NCBI RefSeq assembly: GCF_900130125.1
Contig: NZ_FQXY01000006.1
Coordinates: forward strand, 62,001-126,000
Reading direction: 5' to 3'
DNA length: 64,000 bases
DNA from: Bacteroides congonensis
Lineage (GTDB): Bacteria > Bacteroidota > Bacteroidia > Bacteroidales > Bacteroidaceae
In this document: positions 44,971 through 54,388 of the stretch, piece after piece
Position numbering within the stretch: position 1 is the stretch's first letter
Layout of the letters: each line of letters starts with the position of its first letter
Notes under the pieces: generated by a model
What the model saw: only the letters and a program-made list of their open reading frames with translations
The model's database searches: none
Told to the model about the DNA's origin: nothing
Made by a program: the position numbers and the translations under genes

Positions 44971-46206
44971 TTACGCAAGGAAGGAAATCAACACACCCGC
45001 TGCTACGGCAGAACCGATCACACCGGAGATGTTACTAGCCATACAATATTGCAATACGTGATTCTTCGGGTCATATTTCAAAGCAATCTCGTTGGCAACA
45101 CGGCTTGCCATCGGAACGGCACTAAGTCCGGTTGCACCGATAAGCGGGTTGATTTTCTTCTTGGAGAAGAGATTAAATAGTTTCACTAAGAATATACCAC
45201 CGGTAATGGACAGTGCGAATGCAAGGAATCCACCGATAACGATACCGATTGTCGTCCAGTTCAGGAATGCTTCGGCAGTCATCGTTGCCCCTACGGATAA
45301 GCCGAGGAAAATAGTGGCTGCATTCATAATGCTGTTGGAAGCAGCATCATACAAACGGAATGTATTGGTTCCGATTTCCTTCACCAGGTTACCAAACATC
45401 AACATACCAATCAAAGGCACTGCACTGGGCACGAAGAGGGCAACAACCGTAGTTACCACAATCGGGAAGATAATCTTCAATACACGCAGGTTCTTGATTT
45501 CAGTCTTTGAAGGATATTTCTTTTCCTGTTCCTTCATGTTGATACTTAGCTCTTTCTTTGAGCAAAGCAGCTTCACTACCAACGGAATGATGACCGGCAC
45601 TAATGCCATGTAAGAATAAGCGGCAATAGCAATCGGGCCCAGCAAATGCGGAGCGAGCTTAATAGTCGTAAAGATAGCCGTAGGGCCGTCCGCGCCACCG
45701 ATGATACCCAATGAAGCAGCTTCTTGCGGAGTGAATCCCATCAGGATGGCCACCAGCAATACAGTAAAGATACCAAGCTGTGCGGCAGCACCGAAAATAG
45801 AAAGATGCAGGTTGCGCAGCATCGGCCCGAAGTCCGTCAATGCACCGACACCCATAAAGATTATCGGTGGCAAGAAACCTGTCTTAATCAACATATAGTA
45901 GATGAAGTTCATGATTCCCAATTCGTGGGCAATGTCGTGCAAAGGCATTTCCCAAATGTTCTTCATTACTCCGTTTATCATTACCATACCATTCTCGTCC
46001 GCCTGAATCACGCCCATATCTCCACCGGGGAAGTTGGCAAGCAACACACCGAAAGCGATGGGGACAAGCAGCAACGGTTCGTACTGTTTCTTGATACCCA
46101 AATAGAGCAACACGAACGCGATGGCATACATAACCAGGAACTGCGGTTCGGCAATGATATTGCTGAACGCAGTCATGTCGTACAAATTCTCAAATATCTC
46201 GTTCAT
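44971..46206 (-). CDS. oadB: Oxaloacetate decarboxylase beta subunit (Na+ pump)
   Basis: This 411-aa polytopic membrane subunit decarboxylates carboxybiotin and exports Na+. OadB motifs are GGADGPTAIFTTIKLAPHLL, RLYDAASNSIMNAATIFLGL and NPLIGATGLSAVPMASRVAN. It differs from the copy at 31842 in its N-terminus (45-90 residues longer acidic loop, DMGVIQADENGMVMINGV). It overlaps oadA by 1 nt (TAATG), so the two are coupled. It is the last gene of this operon. Confidence 0.95.
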   Translation of the reverse strand: MNEIFENLYDMTAFSNIIAEPQFLVMYAIAFVLLYLGIKKQYEPLLLVPIAFGVLLANFPGGDMGVIQADENGMVMINGVMKNIWEMPLHDIAHELGIMNFIYYMLIKTGFLPPIIFMGVGALTDFGPMLRNLHLSIFGAAAQLGIFTVLLVAILMGFTPQEAASLGIIGGADGPTAIFTTIKLAPHLLGPIAIAAYSYMALVPVIIPLVVKLLCSKKELSINMKEQEKKYPSKTEIKNLRVLKIIFPIVVTTVVALFVPSAVPLIGMLMFGNLVKEIGTNTFRLYDAASNSIMNAATIFLGLSVGATMTAEAFLNWTTIGIVIGGFLAFALSITGGIFLVKLFNLFSKKKINPLIGATGLSAVPMASRVANEIALKYDPKNHVLQYCMASNISGVIGSAVAAGVLISFLA

Positions 46207-48035
46207 TATCCTATCTTCATTAATACATCATCTTCTGAAACAGCATCTCCCGGGTTAGCGCAAATGGCAGTCACCGTACCACCAAACTCCGCACGGATAG
46301 CATTGTAAGTCTTCATTGCTTCCACATAGCCGAGCACGTCGCCTTCCTTCACAGTATCGCCTACCTGCAAAGCAGTTTCCTGCGCATTCTTCACCAGGAA
46401 GAATTTACCTTCCAATGGAGAAAGCACCTCTTTACCCTCTCCTGCCGGAGCAGCGGTGGCAGGTGTTGCGGGAAGCTCAGCGTCACCATAAGCAACAGTC
46501 ACGCGGTAAGCCTGTCCGTCTACCTGTACGGTCAGTGTCTTTGGTTTTGCATCTTCTTCGGGAGACTTGTCTTTTTCGGCACGGCGCTTGGCAACATCTT
46601 CCAGGAAGTCTTCTTTCGCCTTGCCACTCTTGTAGGCTTCATATTGTGCCGGATGCATGGCATATTCGAAGAGTTCTTCGTCGTCTTGTCCGGTTTCCCA
46701 TTTATTCTCCTTCATCAGCTTGCGATACTTGTCGAGATTATCAGGATAGTTGTCCTGCGGATTTCCTTCAAAGAATTTGCGTCCTTCGCGTTCCGCCTTT
46801 TCGATGATTTCAGGAGCAAGCTTACCCGGCAAGCGTCCGGCTTTACCCAGAATCATATCCCAAATATCATCGGCAATCATACCCCAACGGTCTTTACCTT
46901 TCTCCATTGCCATCACGTTCATCATGGCAAGGTTCTTCACATACTGGCTGAACGGAGTCACCAATGGTGGATAACCTACACGCGGCCATACATAAGCCAC
47001 TTCATCAAACAGTTTGATAAGAAGCTGATCTTGCGTCATAAACGGCAGGTTGTGCTTCGCCTTGTATTTATTGATAGACTCCAGGTTGGATTCCAAGTCT
47101 GCCATCAAGCTACCCATCATACCACCGGGCAGTCCGGGAGCAATCAGCAGGGAGTTCATCAGGCGGTTTTTCGGGCTGATGTACAATCCCAGGAAGTCAT
47201 CCATAAATTCCTGAATCATACCGCGCACCTTCATATAGGCTTCCATATTGATTTCGGGAACCTGGTATCCGGCATCTTTCAGCATTGCCTGTACACTCAG
47301 CAAGTCAGCGTGCCCTGTACCCCATGAAAGAGGTTCCATGCCTACGTCGATGTAGTCGCAACCGGCTTCGCACACTTCAAGGATGCTTGCCATATTGAAT
47401 CCCGGACCTGCATGACTATGATACTGGACAGGTATTTCGGGATGCGCAGCCTTGATATTGGCCACGATTTTTCCTAATGAAACAGGACGACCGATACCGG
47501 CCATATCCTTGATACAAATTTCGTCCGCCCCCAGTTTGATAAGTTCCAATGCCATATTGGTGTAATACTCTACCGTATGGATGGGTGAATGAGTGATACA
47601 AAGCGAGCACTGTGAAATCATGCCGGCCTCTTTTGCGTAGGTAATGGAAGGAGCGATATTGCGGACATCGTTCAATCCGCAAAATGTACGGGTAATATCC
47701 GTTCCCTGTACTTTCTTTACTTTATAGAATAACCTGCGGACATCTGCCGGAACAGGACTCATGCGGAGTCCGTTCAGTGCACGGTCAAGCATATGGGTTT
47801 GAATACCTGCTTCGTGGAAGGGCTTTGTCCATTCACGTACAGCTTTATTCGGATTTTCGCCAAACAATAAATTTACTTGTTCAAAACCACCGCCATTTGT
47901 TTCTACGCGGGCGAAACAGCCCATTTCAATGATGGCAGGTGCTACCTTTACGAGTTGATCTACACGAGGTACATATTTTCCGGCAGATTGCCACATATCT
48001 CGGAAAACCAAACTAAACTTTACTTCTCTTTTCAT
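46206..48035 (-). CDS. oadA: Oxaloacetate decarboxylase alpha subunit
   Basis: A 609-aa carboxyltransferase with its own biotin domain. It takes the carboxyl from oxaloacetate and loads it onto biotin. The TIM-barrel part includes RDMWQSAGKYVPR, MISQCSLCITHS, IKDMAGIGRPV and YHSHAGPGFNMASILEVCEA. A PYC-type C-terminal domain and a Lys/Glu-rich linker lead to the biotinyl domain with K575 in EAMKT. The usual motif is AMKM, and here the last residue is Thr. It could also serve as a pyruvate carboxylase beta chain, but the oadG/oadB neighbours favour the decarboxylase. Confidence 0.92.
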   Translation of the reverse strand: MKREVKFSLVFRDMWQSAGKYVPRVDQLVKVAPAIIEMGCFARVETNGGGFEQVNLLFGENPNKAVREWTKPFHEAGIQTHMLDRALNGLRMSPVPADVRRLFYKVKKVQGTDITRTFCGLNDVRNIAPSITYAKEAGMISQCSLCITHSPIHTVEYYTNMALELIKLGADEICIKDMAGIGRPVSLGKIVANIKAAHPEIPVQYHSHAGPGFNMASILEVCEAGCDYIDVGMEPLSWGTGHADLLSVQAMLKDAGYQVPEINMEAYMKVRGMIQEFMDDFLGLYISPKNRLMNSLLIAPGLPGGMMGSLMADLESNLESINKYKAKHNLPFMTQDQLLIKLFDEVAYVWPRVGYPPLVTPFSQYVKNLAMMNVMAMEKGKDRWGMIADDIWDMILGKAGRLPGKLAPEIIEKAEREGRKFFEGNPQDNYPDNLDKYRKLMKENKWETGQDDEELFEYAMHPAQYEAYKSGKAKEDFLEDVAKRRAEKDKSPEEDAKPKTLTVQVDGQAYRVTVAYGDAELPATPATAAPAGEGKEVLSPLEGKFFLVKNAQETALQVGDTVKEGDVLGYVEAMKTYNAIRAEFGGTVTAICANPGDAVSEDDVLMKIG

Positions 48036-48064
48036 GTCTTTCAGTGATATAACTTTTTATAGAT

Positions 48065-48325
48065 TTATAATTTTTCTACTTTAGTGACTTTACCTTTGCC
48101 CAATGTCACCACATTCACAGCGGCTGTAATAGCTGCCAGAATATTTCCGGGGATAGGCGCAGGACCTTTCTGTGTTTCCCGCTTCACAGGAGCCACTTCT
48201 TCGGGGGCATATTTATTGACCAGAGTGATCAAGAACTTGCCTAAATAAATCACAATCAGCAGAATAACAAATACGGTAGCCATTCCAACTACCATCAGCA
48301 GGAGCGCTGTTTCGATATTTTCCAT
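48065..48325 (-). CDS. oadG: Oxaloacetate decarboxylase gamma subunit
   Basis: An 86-aa single-span membrane protein that anchors OadA to OadB. The membrane segment is about residues 7-29 (LLLMVVGMATVFVILLIVIY), followed by a charged Pro-rich linker and the C-terminal AAITAAVNVVTLGKGKV. It is the first gene of the oadG-oadA-oadB operon, 29 bp before oadA. In the other operon this role is played by the LTD-OadG fusion. Confidence 0.9.
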   Translation of the reverse strand: MENIETALLLMVVGMATVFVILLIVIYLGKFLITLVNKYAPEEVAPVKRETQKGPAPIPGNILAAITAAVNVVTLGKGKVTKVEKL

Positions 48326-48462
48326 ATAATAAATTATTAGTAATTTAAGCCGTTTGTCTAAAAAGCGTCCGAAAATACCAAATATTTGCTATAAAATAAA
48401 TTAAGAAAGGAATATAAAATATAAATCCGTAATTAACCTTGCTTATTGACAGGTATAAAAAC

Positions 48463-48498
48463 AATGTGAGAGAAGGCCCCTCAACCTTCTCTCACATT
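48463..48498 (-). terminator. Minus-strand terminator inside the long non-coding stretch
   Basis: Perfect 14-bp arms (48463-48476 and 48485-48498) with an 8-nt loop; on the minus strand GTTTTTATACC follows. No protein gene ends here: the nearest minus-strand gene upstream ends 480 bp away and has its own terminator. Confidence 0.7.
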
Positions 48499-48908
48499 CT
48501 GATAAAACAATTATTAAATAAAAATACTCAATGATAAAAACTGGTTCGGCTTCGCATTCTGGTTTCATACCGTCTTAACCTATTAACCACCAAAATGGCC
48601 GACCGTCTTTGTAAACCTCTCATCCGCCATCACGGCGTTCATCTTTCAATTAGTACAGCAATGTAGTGTTCGGTTGTCAACCCTTTTATTAGCCGTTTCC
48701 TATTCTAATTTCCGACAACCATTCACCTGCCAATTGTCTATTGTTTGTTTTGAGCTTAAAATTTAGTCCTCATCGCGAGAACCTTTCTACATCAATTTCT
48801 TCTACAACATTTTACTCTTCTAATTAAATCTCTATCGTTTCTTTCATACATCATTAATAGCTCATCTATTAGAAAGAGAAGAGAACGTTTCTTTTTTACC
48901 AAGAAAAA

Positions 48909-48940
48909 ATGAAGAAAATATGAAGAAAATATGAAGAAAA
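48909..48940. repeat. 11-bp tandem repeat
   Basis: ATGAAGAAAAT occurs three times in a row (48909-48919, 48920-48930, 48931-48940; the last copy lacks one base). It is adjacent to the fecR terminator. Confidence 0.85.
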
Positions 48941-48942
48941 AC

Positions 48943-48980
48943 AAAAAAGCCCCTTCCAGACATCCAGAGGGGCTTTTTTT
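48943..48980. terminator. fecR terminator
   Basis: AAAAAAGCCCCT (48943-48954) pairs with AGGGGCTTTTTT (48968-48979) around a 13-nt loop. A-rich and T-rich flanks make it usable on both strands. It overlaps the fecR stop codon. Confidence 0.85.
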
Positions 48981-49815
48981 ATTTTAAAATTATTTCTTTT
49001 CCGCGAAGTTCGTAACTGATTCCACATGAACCGAAGACTTTTTCGAGGGTAGCGTTCAAGTCTTTCGTCAGAACCGTGCCATTATAGGTCAGTCCGTCGC
49101 ACTTCTCACGCCCTACCACCGTGACCTTAAATATGAGTTCTATATCTGCCACTACATTTACGAGTGGGTCGTCTTCATACCCCAGGACTTCCGGAAATTC
49201 CGGATCATCCGGTTTCGGCACAGGAATAATCTTGTTTTCATCACAGCGCACACTTTCTCCGGCAACCAATGTCCGCTTGCCTACGGCAGTCTCTACCTTG
49301 ACACTACCTTCTTCACAGTTCACAAACATTTTCTTTCCTTGCTGGTCGACCAGGAACTTTGTTCCCAACACTGTCACAGCACCGGCTTCGGTATTCACAG
49401 TAAATGTCTTACCCTTAGTCACCTCGAAAGAAGCTTTGCCAAACAGTTGCAGTTTACGTTCCCAAAGCCAGGTGATCCGGTTGTAAGTCAGGCTCGAGTT
49501 CTCCATAATCTGCACATTACTGCCATCCGGCAACTCATATGCCAGAGCCGTACCTTCCGTCACAATCTTCTTCTCCGAGAAATAATATCCGCCTATTCCC
49601 AAAAGAAGCAAGAACATGGCAGCTATTCCCCAAGAGAAAGGAATACCGCGCCCGACGCCTTGCTTTCTCCTGCGGCTTAAGGCAATCTTATGGCTCTCTT
49701 CACGCTGCAACTTTAGCTTATCACCGATTTCTTTCTTACGGGAGAACTTTTCGCCGATCAGAGGTAGTTTGCCTTCTTCCAGGTATTTTTCTAAAGATTC
49801 TGTCCAATTTTCCAT
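48979..49815 (-). CDS. FecR-family anti-sigma factor
   Basis: A 278-aa single-span inner-membrane protein. A cytosolic N-terminal part (about 1-58) is rich in Lys/Arg/Glu; the membrane segment is about 60-78 (WGIAAMFLLLLGIGGYYF). The periplasmic FecR domain follows (ALAYELPDGSNVQIMENSSL, LFGKASFEVTKGKTFTVNTE, AGAVTVLGTKF), then a small C-terminal domain (TLEKVFGSCGISYELRGKEI). Such proteins hold their ECF sigma factor until a TonB receptor signals. The sigma gene ends 8 bp upstream. No SusC-type receptor gene follows, unlike most Bacteroides sigma/FecR pairs. Confidence 0.92.
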   Translation of the reverse strand: MENWTESLEKYLEEGKLPLIGEKFSRKKEIGDKLKLQREESHKIALSRRRKQGVGRGIPFSWGIAAMFLLLLGIGGYYFSEKKIVTEGTALAYELPDGSNVQIMENSSLTYNRITWLWERKLQLFGKASFEVTKGKTFTVNTEAGAVTVLGTKFLVDQQGKKMFVNCEEGSVKVETAVGKRTLVAGESVRCDENKIIPVPKPDDPEFPEVLGYEDDPLVNVVADIELIFKVTVVGREKCDGLTYNGTVLTKDLNATLEKVFGSCGISYELRGKEIILK

Positions 49816-49823
49816 ATCCCACC

Positions 49824-50414
49824 TTAATTAAAGATCCATAAATTAGCCATCACTGCTAACAATAAAGATGTACCTAAACGCTCTCTCAATCTGGTTATAG
49901 CCATATGGGTGGTATTGTAAACCGTACGAGGAGTGAGTCCCATCACCTGAGCAATCTCTTCCGGACTCATCTTCTTATAGTATTTCAGATACAATACTTC
50001 CCGTTGCTGCTTTGTCAAGCCATTCAACTCTTTTTGCAAAGCCTCCAACTGTTCCTTTTCCAATTCCGAACGGATAATAGCTGTCTCTATGTCTATCTCC
50101 AGATCAAACCGATATTCATTGGTGTCTACTTCATCCAGCGATTTGAATGTTCCACTATTCTCTCTTTTCAGCTCGTTCACTATCATATGTCTCAACGAAA
50201 CACATAGATAGGCAGATATGGATTGAGGTTCGGCGCACGTTTCCCTTTTCTCAAAGATGTAAACAAACAACGACTGTATCGCCTCTGTCACCACGGTGTC
50301 ATCACCGGCTATCTTCATGCCATACCCATAAAGCAAATCTGCATATTGGTCATAAAGCTGCCTGAATGCATCCTCATCCCCTTGCTGAATCTTATCCCAG
50401 GATAGTGTCTTCAT
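49824..50414 (-). CDS. ECF sigma factor (sigma-70 family)
   Basis: A 196-aa extracytoplasmic-function sigma factor. Region 2 covers about residues 15-85 (AFRQLYDQYADLLYGYGMKI, SISAYLCVSLRHMIVNELKR) and region 4 about 130-185 (LTKQQREVLYLKYYKKMSPE, EIAQVMGLTPRTVYNTTHMA). The promoter it recognises is unknown. It sits 76 bp downstream of prfC and 8 bp upstream of fecR. Confidence 0.93.
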   Translation of the reverse strand: MKTLSWDKIQQGDEDAFRQLYDQYADLLYGYGMKIAGDDTVVTEAIQSLFVYIFEKRETCAEPQSISAYLCVSLRHMIVNELKRENSGTFKSLDEVDTNEYRFDLEIDIETAIIRSELEKEQLEALQKELNGLTKQQREVLYLKYYKKMSPEEIAQVMGLTPRTVYNTTHMAITRLRERLGTSLLLAVMANLWIFN

Positions 50415-50490
50415 TTCTCTCCGCTCATTTATATGAGATATGTTTTTCCTTTTTTTACCTGTTTTTTAGTAAAAATATATCAGATATGCC

Positions 50491-52065
50491 TTAAAACTCA
50501 CTTGTAAAGTGGAATCTGATGTTTTTAAAGTCCATTTGAGCCATCTGAAGTACATAACCGGAATCGGCCAGGAACACATCGCGTCCTTCCCTATCCTTCG
50601 CCATATACTGATATTTACGTTTCTTGAAGGCTTCCAGTTCCGCAGGATCGTCACTCTCCACCCAACAAGCCTTATACAGGCTCACCGGCTCCCAGCGACA
50701 GGACGCGTTATACTCGTTCAACAAACGATATTGGATAACCTCAAACTGCAACTGTCCCACCGTACCGATAATCTTGCGGCCATTGAACTGGTTGACAAAC
50801 AACTGTGCCACACCTTCGTCCATCAACTGGTCGATACCTTTCGCCAATTGTTTCTGCTTCATCGGGTCTGCATTCTCTATATACTTGAACATCTCCGGCG
50901 AGAAACTCGGCAATCCGCGGAAGTGAAGCATTTCACCTTCCGTCAGCGTGTCGCCAATCTTGAAAGTACCGTTATCCGGCAGACCGATAATATCTCCGGC
51001 ATAAGCTTCGTCAATCGTTGTTTTACGCTGCGCCATAAACTGTGTAGGCGACGAAAAGCGCATTGTTTTTCCGTGGCGCACATGCTGGTATGGAGCGTTG
51101 CGCACAAACTTGCCGGAGCAAATCTTGCAGAATGCTACACATGAGCGGTGGTTCGGGTCGATATTGGCAGTTATCTTGAAAATAAATCCGGTGAATTTAG
51201 GCTCTTCCGGTCTTACTTCACGCTCTTCAGCCTGCACAGGACGGGGGCTTGGAGCAATCTCCACGAAACAGTTCAGCAACTCCTGAACACCGAAATTATT
51301 CAAAGCCGAACCGAAGAATACCGGAGCACAATCACCCGCCAGATAAGTTTCAGCATCAAATTCAGGATAAACCCCTTCAATCAGTTCCAAATCACCGCGC
51401 AGCTTGTCTGCCAATGTTTTTCCGATCTGTTCGTCCAGTTCGTCCGTATGAATATCGACTGCCACTTTTTCCGTCACCATTTGTTTGGATGGCTGATACA
51501 AGTCCAGTTTCTGTTCGTAGATATTATATACACCCTTGAAACGGGCTCCCTGCTCAATCGGCCAGGACAAAGGACGAACCTGAATCATCAGTTCCTCTTC
51601 CAGTTCGTCCAACAAATCGAACGGGTCTTTTCCCTCGCGGTCCATCTTGTTGACGAAAATAATAACCGGGGTCTTGCGCATACGGCACACTTCCATCAGT
51701 TTACGCGTCTGTGTTTCCACACCTTTCGCACCGTCCACAACGATGATAACGCTGTCTACTGCTGTCAATGTACGATATGTATCTTCGGCAAAGTCCTGGT
51801 GCCCCGGAGTGTCGAGAATGTTAATCTTGTAGTCGCGATAGTCAAATTCCATCACAGATGTCGTTACCGAGATACCACGCTGCTTCTCAATCTCCATCCA
51901 GTCGGATGTAGCCGTTTTCTTAATCTTATTACTTTTTACCGCACCCGCTACCTGAATCTGACCACCGAAAAGCAACAGCTTCTCCGTCAAAGATGTCTTA
52001 CCGGCATCAGGATGCGCAATAATGGCGAACGTTCGCCGTCTCAAAATTTCTGTATTATCTGCCAT
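50491..52065 (-). CDS. prfC: Peptide chain release factor 3
   Basis: The 524-aa GTPase that removes RF1/RF2 from the ribosome after termination. G-domain motifs are [15 protein letters not shown] (P-loop), [12 protein letters not shown] (switch I), [15 protein letters not shown] and VNKMDREG. The RF3-specific C-terminal domain contains [20 protein letters not shown]. Full length for the family. It begins 5 bp after the end of the rfbD gene, as part of a four-gene minus-strand run. Confidence 0.97.
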   Translation of the reverse strand: MADNTEILRRRTFAIIAHPDAGKTSLTEKLLLFGGQIQVAGAVKSNKIKKTATSDWMEIEKQRGISVTTSVMEFDYRDYKINILDTPGHQDFAEDTYRTLTAVDSVIIVVDGAKGVETQTRKLMEVCRMRKTPVIIFVNKMDREGKDPFDLLDELEEELMIQVRPLSWPIEQGARFKGVYNIYEQKLDLYQPSKQMVTEKVAVDIHTDELDEQIGKTLADKLRGDLELIEGVYPEFDAETYLAGDCAPVFFGSALNNFGVQELLNCFVEIAPSPRPVQAEEREVRPEEPKFTGFIFKITANIDPNHRSCVAFCKICSGKFVRNAPYQHVRHGKTMRFSSPTQFMAQRKTTIDEAYAGDIIGLPDNGTFKIGDTLTEGEMLHFRGLPSFSPEMFKYIENADPMKQKQLAKGIDQLMDEGVAQLFVNQFNGRKIIGTVGQLQFEVIQYRLLNEYNASCRWEPVSLYKACWVESDDPAELEAFKKRKYQYMAKDREGRDVFLADSGYVLQMAQMDFKNIRFHFTSEF

Positions 52066-52070
52066 ATATA

Positions 52071-52919
52071 TTATAAGGTGTCAATGCATCGTTTAAGACT
52101 TTCCTCCCAGTGAGGAATCTCGATGCCGAACGTTGTTTTTATCTTTGTCTTATCAAGTACGGAATAGGCGGGACGGTTGGCCTTAGCCGGGTATTCCGCC
52201 GTATGCAAAGGTCTTACCTTGCATGAAGTGATTCCGGCAAGGCGGTGGATAGCTATCGTAAAGTCATACCAGGAACATACGCCTTCATTGCTGAAATGGT
52301 AGACACCGCGAACTATACCTTTATTAATAATCGTATAGATGGCTTGCGCCAGATCGTTGGCATAAGTAGGTGTTCCTATCTGGTCAAAAACGACTCCCAG
52401 GTTATCACGTTCTTTACCCAAACGAATCATTGTTTTTACGAAATTATTACCAAAGGTGGAATAAAGCCATGCGGTACGGATAACGACTGCTTTCTCGCAG
52501 TGATTCATCACATCATATTCTCCTTCCAGTTTCGTAGTGCCATATACGGAATCCGGACAAGGGTCGCAGTCTTCGGTATAAGGAATATGGGCAGTGCCGT
52601 CGAACACGTAGTCAGTAGACACTTGTATCATAGCCGCCCCATTGAATTGTGCCGCTTTAGCCAATTCTTTCGGTGCTTCACAGTTCAGTTTGTAAGCTAA
52701 TTCCGGATTATCTTCCGCCTTATCCACTGCCGTATATGCGGCACAGTTAACAATAAGTTCAATCCGTTTCTCCGCAATATAAGCCCAGACAGCTTGCGCA
52801 TCACAAATGTCGAGTTCCTGCACATCTGTGAAATAATACGTATGTTGCGGGTTCTCTTTCGCAAGCACCTGCATTTCGTTGCCAAGCTGACCGTCGGCAC
52901 CCGTTACCAAAATTCTCAT
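52071..52919 (-). CDS. rfbD: dTDP-4-dehydrorhamnose reductase
   Basis: A 282-aa short-chain-dehydrogenase-type enzyme that makes dTDP-L-rhamnose, a precursor of surface polysaccharides. It has the NADPH motif TGADGQLG (residues 6-13), [21 protein letters not shown] and the catalytic YGTTK. No rfbA, rfbB or rfbC gene is nearby. It abuts the DUF4924 gene (0 bp gap). Confidence 0.95.
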   Translation of the reverse strand: MRILVTGADGQLGNEMQVLAKENPQHTYYFTDVQELDICDAQAVWAYIAEKRIELIVNCAAYTAVDKAEDNPELAYKLNCEAPKELAKAAQFNGAAMIQVSTDYVFDGTAHIPYTEDCDPCPDSVYGTTKLEGEYDVMNHCEKAVVIRTAWLYSTFGNNFVKTMIRLGKERDNLGVVFDQIGTPTYANDLAQAIYTIINKGIVRGVYHFSNEGVCSWYDFTIAIHRLAGITSCKVRPLHTAEYPAKANRPAYSVLDKTKIKTTFGIEIPHWEESLKRCIDTL

Positions 52920-53465
52920 TTATTCATCCAGTTTTAATTCACCTTTGCGGTCTTTATCATAATAGTTCGCCAACATGGAGAGGAAGCTAGTGATGGCTTC
53001 CATTGCCTTGGCTGTTCCTTCACTGATAGGTTTTCTCTGAAGCCGGAGCAAGAGTACTCCGTACAAGGCTTCAAAGCAGGTTTCCAATTCGGGCTCATCC
53101 TTCTTGCCGTTTTTATTCCGCAGTTCCACGATAAATGGCAATGCTTTGAAATAGGCGGCACTGTAAAAAGGAAATTTAGGGGAAGAAGCCAACGCATTGT
53201 GCAGTTCAGTCAGATTGATGATCACATTCTTGTTAATCTGCAAATGTCCCGCTTCACGCACACCTTCCTCGTTCATCATCGTAATCAGGTTTCCATACCA
53301 TTCACGCATGCCGGAACGTTGTTCTTCCGGATAACGGGAAATCACATTGACTTCCATTTCTTCCGGTTCACAATGATTGGCACGGATCAGGTCTTCCTCT
53401 TGCCACATATATATAAGGTATTCGGCAATATTCCGCTCCTTCAGTTGTTGTGCTATCTGATTCAT
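52920..53465 (-). CDS. DUF4924 family protein
   Basis: A 181-aa cytosolic, helical, acidic protein. The opening MNQIAQQLKERNIAEYLIYM and YPEEQRSGMREWYGNLITMM correspond to what I recall of DUF4924, a Bacteroidetes family of unknown function. It lies between the LysE-type exporter gene (10 bp) and rfbD (0 bp). Confidence 0.8.
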   Translation of the reverse strand: MNQIAQQLKERNIAEYLIYMWQEEDLIRANHCEPEEMEVNVISRYPEEQRSGMREWYGNLITMMNEEGVREAGHLQINKNVIINLTELHNALASSPKFPFYSAAYFKALPFIVELRNKNGKKDEPELETCFEALYGVLLLRLQRKPISEGTAKAMEAITSFLSMLANYYDKDRKGELKLDE

Positions 53466-53475
53466 AAGCTATCTC

Positions 53476-54129
53476 CTAATAAATTGACTCTCCCAACAAA
53501 GTATAAATCAGTCCCGCCACGGATACCAATATCACAATACTTCCGATAACCCGATTCAGTATCCAGATGCCACGCAGGTTGAACTTGGTGCGCACCTTGT
53601 TTACAAAATAAGTGATTCCGAGCCACCAGGTCAATGCGCCCGCTGCGATAGCAAAATATCCCGTTATCTCTTCAAAGACCAGAACACCCTGCTGCACAAA
53701 GGCAAAACGGGCAAAAAGTCCGATAAACAGGAATATGATTAAGGGGTTGGAAAGAGTGACGAAAAATGCAGTAATAAAATTATGAAAATAAGAACCTTTG
53801 TTGGACGAAGCCGGACGAATCGAGTTCACCGGATTGCTGCGAAAGGTATAGATTCCGAAAATAAGCAACATGACACTACCGAGTAATTGCAGATAGAAAC
53901 TGCCTTTATTAATATAGTCAGAAACGAAGCTCATGCCATAACCTGTCAACAAAGCGTAAGCTATATCACTTATAGAGGCTCCCAGCCCTGTCACAAATCC
54001 GTACCAACGCCCTTTGTTCAAAGTCCTCTGGATACATAATACGCCCACCGGACCGAGGGGTGCGGACACAACAACGCCAATAATAAAGCCTTTAACTAAT
54101 ATATCGAATATTGTCTCTATCTGAATCAT
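53476..54129 (-). CDS. LysE-family exporter
   Basis: A 217-aa inner-membrane protein with about six segments, beginning MIQIETIFDILVKGFIIGVV. The LysE/RhtB signature is SAPLGPVGVLCIQRTLNKGR, and TLSNPLIIFLFIGLF is typical of the second half. Substrates of the family are amino acids or similar small solutes; the exact one is not evident. The frame is open to 54228, but the ATG at 54129 starts the first membrane segment correctly. It is the first gene of the minus-strand run ending with prfC. Confidence 0.88.
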   Translation of the reverse strand: MIQIETIFDILVKGFIIGVVVSAPLGPVGVLCIQRTLNKGRWYGFVTGLGASISDIAYALLTGYGMSFVSDYINKGSFYLQLLGSVMLLIFGIYTFRSNPVNSIRPASSNKGSYFHNFITAFFVTLSNPLIIFLFIGLFARFAFVQQGVLVFEEITGYFAIAAGALTWWLGITYFVNKVRTKFNLRGIWILNRVIGSIVILVSVAGLIYTLLGESIY

Positions 54130-54276
54130 TCCGCAAATATCGCACTTTTTTGTGATATGGGGATAGTATATTAACGTTTTTTCCACACAAGAATCATGAT
54201 ATATAGCCATAATAAGCAAAACATACATCGAAAATAAACATATTAAATAAGGTATAGGAATTTATTCTCCCTATTT

Positions 54277-54308
54277 TTTCCTACCACCAATGAAATTGAT
54301 TATCTTTG
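54277..54308 (+). promoter_or_regulatory. purL promoter
   Basis: TATCTTTG at 54301-54308 fits TAnnTTTG. TTTC at 54277-54280, 20 bp upstream, is one base off TTTG. The leader of about 70 nt contains short repeats (54349-54379). Confidence 0.7.
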
Positions 54309-54348
54309 CGCCACAGAAAAAGAGAAGAGTTTCTCCCGCAGAGACTTC

Positions 54349-54379
54349 AATCGTAAAATTGCAAATCGTAAAATCGTAA
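54349..54379. repeat. Short AATCGTAAA repeats in the purL leader
   Basis: AATCGTAAA occurs three times within 31 bp; its reverse complement TTTACGATT occurs twice at 18742-18804. It is a dispersed short word. Confidence 0.5.
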
Positions 54380-54388
54380 ATATACAAC

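Larger units (their letters stand above)
48326..48978. other. Long non-coding stretch between oadG and fecR
   Basis: 653 bp. It holds the oadG upstream region (48326-48440), a strong hairpin (48463-48498), about 400 bp with only very short ORFs and some pairing words (GGTTGTC/GACAACC at about 48673 and 48714; CGCC/GGCG at about 48624-48637), a three-copy 11-bp repeat (48909-48940) and the fecR terminator (48943-48980). It could hold an RNA or a decayed gene; I recognise neither a known RNA family nor a protein. Confidence 0.5.

Noticed and set aside
48499..48900. Known RNA (tmRNA, RNase P RNA, 6S RNA) in the non-coding stretch
   Set aside because: None of the conserved words of these RNAs was found on either strand.
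50509..52113. Long plus-strand ORFs (211 and 321 aa) opposite prfC
   Set aside because: They are shadows of the prfC codon pattern; prfC has all its GTPase motifs.
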